DNA from: an uncultured Akkermansia sp.
GTDB taxonomy: Bacteria; Verrucomicrobiota; Verrucomicrobiia; Verrucomicrobiales; Akkermansiaceae
Reading direction: 5' to 3'
Length of the DNA stretch: 8,564 nucleotides
Assembly: GCA_947585525.1 (NCBI GenBank)
Contig: CANPXA010000062.1
Location: 1-8,564, forward strand
Positions 1-6,181 of this stretch are shown here, in pieces (within the stretch, counting starts at the first letter, position 1; each line of letters starts with the position of its first letter). The position numbers and the translations under genes were made by a program. The notes under the pieces were generated by a model, which did no database searches, was not told the origin of the DNA, and worked only from the letters and a program-made list of their open reading frames with translations.

Positions 1-566
1 AATTGAAGCAGGGCGCGAGCGCGATGAGAGATGCGGTTCTTCTCTTCGGCGGGAAGTTCGGCCAAAGTGCAGGTAGAGCCATCCGGCACGAAGAGGGGAT
101 CATACCCAAAACCGTGGCAACCGCGCGGGGTGAGTGTGATCGTTCCGTCCAGTCTCCCTTCAAACTGTGCCACTGTCTTGCCATCGTGCGCCAGACAGAT
201 AGCGCACGCAAAGTGCGCCTTGTACGGAGAGCTACCGGTCAATGCGGCAAGTTCAGTGATGAGTTTTTTGTTGTTTGCAGCATCGTTTCCATGCTCCCCG
301 GCGAAGCGGGCGGAGCGCACACCGGGAAGACCTCCCAACGCATCGACGCATAACCCCGAATCGTCCGCCAAGGCCCAGCTGTGAGTTGCCGCCGAGAGAG
401 CCTCTGCCTTCAGAACTGCATTTTCTGCGAAGGTCTCCCCCGTCTCCTCCACCTCAGGCAAGTCGGGCAAATCTGCAAGGGTGAGCACTCGACAGCTCGT
501 CGGCAGGATGGAGCAAATCTCCTGAGCCTTGTGGACATTACGTGTTGCTATAACAAGCTCATTCAT
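1..566 (-). CDS. rdgB: RdgB/HAM1 non-canonical purine NTP pyrophosphatase, 3' end cut by window
   Basis: Hydrolyses dITP, ITP and XTP to monophosphates in the cytoplasm, keeping deaminated purines out of DNA and RNA (family knowledge). My minus-strand translation gives 188 residues starting MNELVIATRNVHKAQEI. Visible family motifs are the N-terminal T-x-N-x-x-K substrate loop (TRNVHK, residues 8-13), FAENAVLKA (46-54), the acidic ADDSGL motif (67-72), PGVRSARFAG (81-90), HGFGYDPLF (151-159) and the C-terminal EKNRISHRARAL (175-186). Family members are about 195-200 residues, so only the last ten or so lie outside the window. The start codon (cat at 564-566) shares ATGA with the MATE stop, and no Shine-Dalgarno sequence is seen, so translation is probably coupled to the upstream gene. 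No frameshift is seen. Confidence 0.95.
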   Translation of the reverse strand, partial: MNELVIATRNVHKAQEICSILPTSCRVLTLADLPDLPEVEETGETFAENAVLKAEALSAATHSWALADDSGLCVDALGGLPGVRSARFAGEHGNDAANNKKLITELAALTGSSPYKAHFACAICLAHDGKTVAQFEGRLDGTITLTPRGCHGFGYDPLFVPDGSTCTLAELPAEEKNRISHRARALLQ

Positions 567-1990
567 GATTTGGCAGGGATCACACGGTGTTGCTCCTTAT
601 CTTCACCGGGCTCATCCAGCGTAGCATCGCAGTGGGGAAAGACGCGATGCAGGAAGGTGAGCAGCACCGTGAAGCCTAACAGGAAGGAAAGAAAATCTGC
701 CGTTGTTTGTGAGAGCCACACCCCCGGCTCTCCCAGCCACTGCGGCAACAACCACAACGCAGGTATCAGGAAGAGCAGCTGACGAGTCAGATTCAGAAAG
801 ATGCTCATCACCGGACGCCCGATGGCTTGGAAGAAATTCCCGATGACAATTTGTGACCCAACAAACACGAAGCAGATGCCCATGAGCCTCGTACCCAACG
901 TGGCAAGCTCAATGAGTCGCGAGGAGTCGGCATCCTCCGGACTCACAAAGAGCCTCACCACATCCCCCGCAAATATCTCCATGGTCGCTGCACCGATCAA
1001 GGTGATAACCGTCGCCCAGCCGATAGCCAAATACAGCACCCGTCGCACCCGACAGTATTTACCGATTCCCAAGTTATACCCGGCGATCGGCTGCATTCCC
1101 TGCGTGATGCCCAACACAACCATAACAAACAAGAACAACACGCGATTCACCACGCCATACGCCCCCACGCCCATCTCCCCATCAAATTGGAGAAACTGAC
1201 GGTTGAAGAACATAACCACGATACAACCGCAGATGTTGAGCAAACACGGCGGCAGCCCCACCGTGCAGATGCGTCTCACCAATGCCGTCTGTAACGAGTA
1301 AATCCCGCGCTTGAAGTGCAGCACGGTGTGGCGGTGCATAAAATGCCTCAGCACCCAGATCATTCCCACCGCCTGCGCCACAACCGTGGCCAGTGCCGCA
1401 CCCGTCATCCCCCAGTCCAGAACATAAATGAAGAGAGGCGCGACGACGATGTTCACCACCATGGATATAATCAAACTCACCATCGCCTTGCGCGGATAGC
1501 CACTTGCACGCATGAGGTGATTCAAGTTCATGAAGGAGCTGCTCACCGGAAACCCCAACATGATGACCAGCATAAAATCATACGCCGGCTCGATTGTGCT
1601 CTCGCCGGCACCGAATAGCATCAATATTTCCCGCAACCACGGAACGGGAATCCACCCCACCGTCGTCCCAAACAGCAAACTGAGCACCACGCAATGCCCC
1701 AATACCCTGTGCGCGCGCTCAAATTTCCCCTGCCCCAATGTGATGGACGCCGTAGCTGCACTCCCCAGCCCCACCAATGTCCCTACAGCGACCGTTAAAT
1801 TCATCACGGGGAACACCAACGCCATCCCGGCTATGGCGTACGCCCCACACCACTGCCCCACATAGATGGCATCCACAACGTTATAGACCGATGTAGCCAC
1901 CATCCCCACAATCGCAGGCAAGGAATAACTCACCAGAAGCGGCCAGATATTGCGTCGCTCCAGCTCCTGTAGCTTTTCATCCTTCGCCAT
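563..1990 (-). CDS. MATE family multidrug/metabolite efflux transporter (MepA/NorM-like)
   Basis: Inner-membrane antiporter expected to export cationic drugs or metabolites in exchange for Na+ or H+ (family knowledge; the substrate cannot be read from sequence). The 475-residue product is strongly hydrophobic throughout and fits the family's 12 helices in two lobes. Characteristic stretches are LPAIVGMVATSVYNVVDAIY near residues 18-37, LVGLGSAATASITLGQGK in lobe 1, LMRASGYPRKAM, and TQGMQPIAGYNLGIGKY in lobe 2. The C-terminal tail is charged. The open frame runs up to 2110, but the extra 40 residues are basic, unlike the family, and would cross the best promoter (-35 TTGACA at 2027-2032). I therefore chose the ATG at 1990, followed by MAKDEKLQELERRNIWPLLV. 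It lies upstream of rdgB in the same unit, overlapping it by 4 bases. Confidence 0.93.
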   Translation of the reverse strand: MAKDEKLQELERRNIWPLLVSYSLPAIVGMVATSVYNVVDAIYVGQWCGAYAIAGMALVFPVMNLTVAVGTLVGLGSAATASITLGQGKFERAHRVLGHCVVLSLLFGTTVGWIPVPWLREILMLFGAGESTIEPAYDFMLVIMLGFPVSSSFMNLNHLMRASGYPRKAMVSLIISMVVNIVVAPLFIYVLDWGMTGAALATVVAQAVGMIWVLRHFMHRHTVLHFKRGIYSLQTALVRRICTVGLPPCLLNICGCIVVMFFNRQFLQFDGEMGVGAYGVVNRVLFLFVMVVLGITQGMQPIAGYNLGIGKYCRVRRVLYLAIGWATVITLIGAATMEIFAGDVVRLFVSPEDADSSRLIELATLGTRLMGICFVFVGSQIVIGNFFQAIGRPVMSIFLNLTRQLLFLIPALWLLPQWLGEPGVWLSQTTADFLSFLLGFTVLLTFLHRVFPHCDATLDEPGEDKEQHRVIPAKS

Positions 1991-2003
1991 TCCAGACCCC
2001 GGC

Positions 2004-2032
2004 ACCTTACTCCATGCCCCCGTCTTTGTCAA
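2004..2032 (-). promoter_or_regulatory. Candidate sigma70 promoter for the MATE-rdgB unit
   Basis: On the minus strand, a perfect -35 box TTGACA (2027-2032) is followed by a 17-base spacer and a weak -10, TAAGGT (2004-2009), which matches only the key first two bases and last T. Transcription would start near 1997, leaving only about 7 bases before the ATG at 1990. This supports the shorter MATE start. The -10 is poor, so confidence is moderate. Confidence 0.5.
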
Positions 2033-2079
2033 GACTTCTCTCCTTCTCTTCCGTGGCAATCTCTGGAACACTCGGTCGC

Positions 2080-2129
2080 AAAATAAGTAAATATTATGGC
2101 TTGCACTCAATAAAAAGTTCGCGTATAAT
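2080..2129 (+). promoter_or_regulatory. Strong sigma70-type promoter with UP-like AT tract for tRNA-Ala
   Basis: The -35 box TTGCAC (2101-2106), a 17-base spacer and a consensus -10 TATAAT (2124-2129) lie directly upstream of the tRNA gene. An 18-base stretch with 17 A/T residues (2080-2097) occupies the position of an UP element, which binds the RNA polymerase alpha C-terminal domain. The bases after the -10, CTGCCGCG, are GC-rich, as in stable-RNA promoters under stringent control. Transcription should start near 2136, giving a 5' leader of about 9 bases to be removed by RNase P. Confidence 0.85.
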
Positions 2130-2144
2130 CTGCCGCGAATTCGC

Positions 2145-2217
2145 GGGGCATTAGCTCAGTTGGTAGAGCGGTTGCATCGCACGCAACAGGTCAGGAGTTC
2201 GAATCTCCTATGCTCCA
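2145..2217 (+). tRNA. tRNA-Ala, anticodon CGC
   Basis: A complete cloverleaf of 73 bases can be folded by eye. The acceptor stem GGGGCAT (2145-2151) pairs with ATGCTCC (2210-2216) and contains the G3-U70 wobble that is the main alanine identity element. The D arm is GCTC/GAGC around AGTTGGTA. The anticodon stem GTTGC/GCAAC encloses loop ATCGCAC, with U33 at 2177 and anticodon CGC at 2178-2180, reading the codon GCG. The T arm is AGGAG/CTCCT around TTCGAAT. The discriminator base is A2217. CCA is not encoded (GG follows), so it must be added by a nucleotidyltransferase. The gene has its own promoter and terminator. Confidence 0.96.
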
Positions 2218-2229
2218 GGTTTCATGAAT

Positions 2230-2260
2230 GGGTGCAAATCATATGTTTGCACCCGTTTTT
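2230..2260 (+). terminator. Intrinsic (Rho-independent) terminator of tRNA-Ala
   Basis: A perfect 9-bp stem, GGGTGCAAA (2230-2238) with TTTGCACCC (2246-2254), has a 7-base loop and is followed by G and five T residues (2256-2260). It lies 12 bases after the tRNA, so the tRNA is a single-gene unit insulated from pgi. Confidence 0.9.
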
Positions 2261-2386
2261 GTGTCCGGACAAAGCGTCGTTGACCGCAAATCGCAGGAAG
2301 CCTGCCGCGAGGCCGGAGAGCCGGGACATACCGGCGGCGCGACAGGAGAACGCGGCGCCTCCTCGAATCCGCGGAGAGAAAATCAC
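2261..2386. other. Short spacer between tRNA terminator and pgi promoter
   Basis: No convincing gene here. It holds a 10-bp perfect palindrome, TGTCCGGACA (2262-2271), just after the terminator and a GC-rich inverted repeat, GCCGG (2320-2324) with CCGGC (2331-2335). Open frames crossing it also run through the tRNA or terminator and resemble no known family. Confidence 0.5.
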
Positions 2387-2415
2387 TTGCGCAGAAGAGA
2401 GGCAGGAGGTATAAT
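2387..2415 (+). promoter_or_regulatory. pgi promoter placed for a leaderless mRNA
   Basis: TTGCGC (2387-2392), a 17-base spacer and consensus TATAAT (2410-2415). The pgi ATG begins at 2425, so a start about 7 bases after the -10 falls at or within 3 bases of the start codon. The Shine-Dalgarno-like AGGAGGT (2404-2410) overlaps the -10 and would not be in that transcript. If read from further upstream, it would sit 14 bases from the ATG, farther than usual. The downstream bases CTGCGCG resemble the GC-rich discriminator of the tRNA promoter. Confidence 0.75.
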
Positions 2416-2424
2416 CTGCGCGCT

Positions 2425-3960
2425 ATGAAAACATACTCTTCCCGTTTGGTCAGGTATCCGGAAATGGGGATATCGCTGGATTTATCAAAGTTACCGCTGG
2501 AAGAGGATTTTGAACGTGAGATGGCGCCGGCGGTGCAGCGTGCGTTTGCGGAGATGGATGCTCTGGAGGGGGGGGCTATTTCCAACCCGGATGAGGAACG
2601 CATGGTGGGTCACTACTGGCTGCGCAACAGCACACTCGCACCCACTCCTGAATTGCGTGCCAAGATTGATGAGCCCCTGCTCCGTTTGAAGGCCTTTGCA
2701 GCAGATATCCTCAGCGGACGCATCACGGCGCCAAACGGGCAGCCCTTTACCACCTGCCTCGTCATCGGGATAGGCGGCTCCGCCTTGGGACCGGAGCTCG
2801 TGGCCGACGCCCTGCCGGCCCATGGCCTCACCATGCGTTTTCTGGACAACACCGACCCCGACGGCATCCGCCGCGTTCTGGACACATTGCCCTTGGATCG
2901 CACACTGGTGGTAGTAATTTCTAAGAGTGGCGGCACGCCGGAGACCCGCAACGGCATGGTTCTCGCTCAAGCCTTTTTCCATGAACACGGGTGCGTCTTT
3001 GCCCGGCAGGCCGTAGCTATCACCGGCGTGAACTCCAAGCTCGACAAGGTTGCACAAGAGGAGGATTGGCTTCTGCGGCTGCCCATGGAAGATTGGGTGG
3101 GAGGACGCACCTCGGAGACCTCGGTCGTTGGGATGCTGCCGGCCGCCCTGCAAGGAGCGGACATCGATTCCCTGCTCAAAGGAGCCGCCGACATGGACGC
3201 GCATACGCGCACCAAGGACGTCCAAACGAACGCAGCCATGCGGCTTGCGCTCGCGTGGTACTCCGTCGGGGAAGGACGCGGCAGCCGTGACATGGTTCTA
3301 CTCCCCTACAAAGACAGTCTCGTGCTCTTCTCCAAATACCTCCAGCAGCTCATCATGGAATCCCTCGGAAAAGCAGAGGACCTGGATGGTCATAACGTGA
3401 ACCAAGGCATCTCCGTGTACGGCAACAAGGGTTCTACGGATCAGCATGCCTACGTGCAACAGCTGCGCGATGGCATCAACAACTTTTTTGTCACTTTCAT
3501 TGAAGTGCGTCGCTGCTCCGATGATGTGAACGAGGTGGAACCGGGCTTCACCGCGGGAGACTACTTGCAAGGTTTCCTGCGCGGCACTCGCAAGGCTCTC
3601 GCAGAAAAAGGAAGGTCCAGTATCACCATCTCCATACCGACCGTGAACGCCTACACACTGGGTGCCCTCATCGCTCTCTTTGAGCGCACGGTCGGGTTTT
3701 ATGCCTCGCTCATCCACATCAACGCCTACCATCAACCGGGGGTGCAAGCGGGCAAACTCGCGGCAAATGACTTCCTCAAGCTCCTCGCCCTCACGAGAAG
3801 CTCACTCACCCAAACTCCTGCCACCGCCGGACAAATAGCCGAAGTCCAAAAAACGGATCCGGAAGACACCTATCACGCCCTCGTCCACCTCGCCGAGAGC
3901 AACCGCGCTGTGTGGAGCCAGGGAACCAGCGCTGAACAAGACACCTTCCGCGCGCTGTAA
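2425..3960 (+). CDS. pgi: Glucose-6-phosphate isomerase (cyanobacterial/plastid type)
   Basis: Interconverts glucose-6-phosphate and fructose-6-phosphate in the cytoplasm, for glycolysis and gluconeogenesis. The 511-residue length is normal for the family. Visible features are the phosphate-binding GIGGSALGPELVADAL (residues 115-130) and SKSGGTPETRNGM (166-178), the signature region DWVGGRTSETSVVGMLPAAL (223-242), the probable catalytic Glu312 in MESLGK, His341 in GSTDQHAYVQQLRDG, and Lys444 in HQPGVQAGKLAA. The N-terminal ANPDE-like stretch SNPDEERMVGHYWLR (53-67) and the C-terminal extension resemble cyanobacterial and plant-plastid enzymes more than the E. coli form. I keep the ATG at 2425 because it fits the promoter and the family's N-terminus; the next Met is residue 14. 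A run of eight G lies at codons 48-51. It is followed 41 bases later by a rhodanese-like gene, probably co-transcribed. Confidence 0.97.
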   Translation: MKTYSSRLVRYPEMGISLDLSKLPLEEDFEREMAPAVQRAFAEMDALEGGAISNPDEERMVGHYWLRNSTLAPTPELRAKIDEPLLRLKAFAADILSGRITAPNGQPFTTCLVIGIGGSALGPELVADALPAHGLTMRFLDNTDPDGIRRVLDTLPLDRTLVVVISKSGGTPETRNGMVLAQAFFHEHGCVFARQAVAITGVNSKLDKVAQEEDWLLRLPMEDWVGGRTSETSVVGMLPAALQGADIDSLLKGAADMDAHTRTKDVQTNAAMRLALAWYSVGEGRGSRDMVLLPYKDSLVLFSKYLQQLIMESLGKAEDLDGHNVNQGISVYGNKGSTDQHAYVQQLRDGINNFFVTFIEVRRCSDDVNEVEPGFTAGDYLQGFLRGTRKALAEKGRSSITISIPTVNAYTLGALIALFERTVGFYASLIHINAYHQPGVQAGKLAANDFLKLLALTRSSLTQTPATAGQIAEVQKTDPEDTYHALVHLAESNRAVWSQGTSAEQDTFRAL

Positions 3961-4001
3961 TCATCGGAAAAGACACCCTCACTCCCCACACTGACACGCT
4001 C

Positions 4002-4511
4002 GTGATTCAAGATGACTTCAGCCAAACGCTTCGGCTTGGGTTTTGCATATTAGCGGCCGGTCTTGCACTCTACCTGGCGGATGTCTTTTACTTTGCGCCT
4101 CGACGTATTCCGCCGTGCGTGCAAGAGAGTTTGCCGCCCGGTCATATATGCCCGCAGGAATTGCTGCGAACCTGGAAAAAGAACTATGCCGGTGGACAAA
4201 GCTACAAGATCGTATGGGTTGATGCCCGCAGTGAAAGCGACTATGAACTGCACCACCTCATGATGGACGAAGATCGAGCCTTTCCCATCCGTCCCGGGGT
4301 CGATATGCAACAACTCATGGATGCTGCTATTGAGCGTCTCATAGATGCCGACAACCGCGGGGAGTGCATCGTCGTCTTCTGTACGGAATCCTGTTCTTCA
4401 TCGGAGGAGATCGCGCAGGCCATTCGCGATACCGGACTCGTGAAAGCTCCCGTCTATGTGCTGGAGGGAGGTTGGCCCGCCCTGCTTCAAACCGGAATCG
4501 TTCCGGATTGA
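4002..4511 (+). CDS. Membrane-anchored rhodanese-like domain protein
   Basis: The 169-residue product has one hydrophobic helix near residues 11-31 (LGFCILAAGLALYLADVFYF), then a short linker and a rhodanese-like fold: IVWVDARSESDYELHH (70-85), where the DAR motif is typical, a central helix, IVVFCTESCSSSEEIAQAI (123-141) and VYVLEGGWPALLQTGI (151-166). The active-site loop starts at Cys127, the likely persulfide-carrying residue, with a second cysteine at 131. Rhodanese domains move sulfane sulfur or bind redox partners; the actual substrate here is unknown. With no cleavable signal sequence seen, it is probably an N-anchored membrane protein, but the side on which the domain lies is not clear. 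The start is a GTG with no Shine-Dalgarno sequence; no other in-frame start precedes the helix. It is probably in one operon with pgi. Confidence 0.82.
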   Translation: MIQDDFSQTLRLGFCILAAGLALYLADVFYFAPRRIPPCVQESLPPGHICPQELLRTWKKNYAGGQSYKIVWVDARSESDYELHHLMMDEDRAFPIRPGVDMQQLMDAAIERLIDADNRGECIVVFCTESCSSSEEIAQAIRDTGLVKAPVYVLEGGWPALLQTGIVPD

Positions 4512-4534
4512 TCACGCAGTCTCTCGTCGGAAAC

Positions 4535-6130
4535 TTACGCGGTGAGACCTCCGCGCAACACCCGATACGCAGCAACTTCTGCGCAACGGCGACCGTCTAT
4601 CGCCGCAGAAACGATGCCCCCCGCGTAGCCTGCCCCTTCTGCACACGGGAAAAGGCCTTCGAGGTCCGGGTGCTGCAGGGTGGACGCATCACGCGGGATG
4701 CGCACAGGGGAACTCGTACGCGTCTCCGAACCGATGAGAAGCGCCTCGCTGCCGGAAAAACCGGGTATGTTGCGCTCGAAAAGACGCAAACCCTCCGCGA
4801 GATGTTGGGTCACAAAGGAAGGGAGCAACTCGCGTAAGTTCCATGGAGTGATTCCGGGACGATAACCGCAACGCGGCAGAGAACCACTCACCCGTCCGCG
4901 CAGAAAATCTGCGGCAATCTGGGCAGGAGCCCTCAACTGTCCCCCTCCGGCGACGGCGGTCTGTTGTTCAAGTCTCTTCTGCCAAACCACCCCGGAAAGC
5001 GCACCGTGCTCCGCGAGGAATTCATCCGTGTCCTCCGGAAAGACGGAAACGACGAATCCCGAATTAGCCAAGGGAGAATTCCGACGCGAAAGCGACATCC
5101 CATTGACCACGACCTCGTCATTCGACGTGGCAGCCGGCACAATAAATCCGCCCGGGCACATACAGAACGAATGCACCCCGCGACCGCGTATCGTGGCAGA
5201 GAGGTTGTAACTGGCTGCCGGCAGCTCCGGTGGTCGTACTTCCCCGCGATGCAGGTGGTACTGCACGGCATCAATGAGCTCCTGAGGATGCTCAATGCGC
5301 ACGCCGACGGCAAAAGTCTTACGCTCCATCATGATCCCCTCTCTTGTGAGCAAATGATAGATATCCCGAGCACTGTGACCCGTGGCTAAGATAACCGCTC
5401 CGGCCTGCCACTCTCTCCCATCGGCGGTTCCTACCCCCAGCAACCGCCGTCCGTCCACGCTGCGCAGCAGGCGATCCACTCGCGCACCAAAGTGCACCTC
5501 TCCCCCGCAATTGATGATGGTTTCCCTGATGGAGCGAATGATGCGCGGCAATTTGTCGGATCCGATATGGGGGTGGGCATCCGTGAGGATGGATGGCGAG
5601 GCTCCGTGTGCCACAAAGAGGCGGTAGATTTCTGCCACAGAACCGCGTTTCGTGGCCCGCGTGTAGAGCTTGCCATCGGAGAAAGCCCCCGCTCCTCCCT
5701 CGCCGAAGCAGTAATTGGAGTCAGATTCCACCCGCCCCAAGCAGTTGATCGGCTTGAGATCAAACCGGCGCGCTGTCACATCCTTCCCTCTCTCCAAGAC
5801 AACCGGACACACCCCGAGCTCCAGACACCTCAACGCCGCAAACAATCCCGCCGGTCCGCACCCTACGATGATCACTCGCGCTGCTCCTCCCGGCAACTTA
5901 TGCGGAGGCTCAGGGAGCGGTTCAGGGGCAGGCAATGGCTCATCCACCGCTACGAGGCAATGCAATTGTTTGCAGATGCGCCGCTGGCGAGCATCAATGC
6001 TCTCCTTGAGTACCCGTATCCCGCAAATCCGCCTCGGAACCATCCGCAGCAAGCGCGCCGCTTCTCGCCGACGTGCAACTTCTTCCCCGCTTTCCCGCAG
6101 TGGCAGACGTATGTCAATTTCACGCAACAT
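4535..6130 (-). CDS. FAD-dependent oxidoreductase of the COG2509 type, function unknown
   Basis: 531 residues, matching the family's usual length. The N-terminal 60 residues form the family's small domain, with CGIRVLKESIDARQ near 36-49. A proline-rich linker (64-80) leads to the Rossmann fold with dinucleotide motif VGCGPAG (89-95) and an acidic end of beta-2 (VVLERG, 110-115). Further features are NYCFGEGGAGAFSDGKLYTR (139-158), a typical block of these proteins, the second FAD motif ATGHSA (249-254), and the C-terminal flavin-binding GAGYAGGIVSAAIDG (499-513). Substrate and electron partner are unknown; members are annotated only as FAD-dependent dehydrogenases. ATG at 6130 starts MLREIDIRLPL, as in relatives. 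GAAGG abuts the ATG directly. It lies 51 bases after cysE with no terminator between, so it is probably the last gene of that operon, ending 23 bases from the oppositely read rhodanese-like gene. Confidence 0.92.
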   Translation of the reverse strand: MLREIDIRLPLRESGEEVARRREAARLLRMVPRRICGIRVLKESIDARQRRICKQLHCLVAVDEPLPAPEPLPEPPHKLPGGAARVIIVGCGPAGLFAALRCLELGVCPVVLERGKDVTARRFDLKPINCLGRVESDSNYCFGEGGAGAFSDGKLYTRATKRGSVAEIYRLFVAHGASPSILTDAHPHIGSDKLPRIIRSIRETIINCGGEVHFGARVDRLLRSVDGRRLLGVGTADGREWQAGAVILATGHSARDIYHLLTREGIMMERKTFAVGVRIEHPQELIDAVQYHLHRGEVRPPELPAASYNLSATIRGRGVHSFCMCPGGFIVPAATSNDEVVVNGMSLSRRNSPLANSGFVVSVFPEDTDEFLAEHGALSGVVWQKRLEQQTAVAGGGQLRAPAQIAADFLRGRVSGSLPRCGYRPGITPWNLRELLPSFVTQHLAEGLRLFERNIPGFSGSEALLIGSETRTSSPVRIPRDASTLQHPDLEGLFPCAEGAGYAGGIVSAAIDGRRCAEVAAYRVLRGGLTA

Positions 6131-6181
6131 CCTTCAACTGCGGGGTTGTCGGCATCCAACCTGGTGTGAGCAACAGCCCTG

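Noticed and set aside
1991..2110. Longer MATE start at 2110, giving a 515-residue protein
   Set aside because: The 40 extra residues are basic and unlike family N-termini, and the region contains the best promoter for the gene.
2160..2428. Plus-strand frames at 2160-2414 and 2228-2428
   Set aside because: The first begins inside the tRNA and both run through the terminator and the pgi promoter; composition is not protein-like.
2491..3225. 244-codon open frame antisense to pgi
   Set aside because: It lies wholly opposite a gene with clear family motifs, and its translation is an unstructured mix of charged residues without recognisable domains. It is a by-product of GC-rich codons.
4512..4534. 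Shared terminator between the convergent genes
   Set aside because: The 23-base gap holds no stem-loop with a T run; readthrough or Rho-dependent ending is equally possible.
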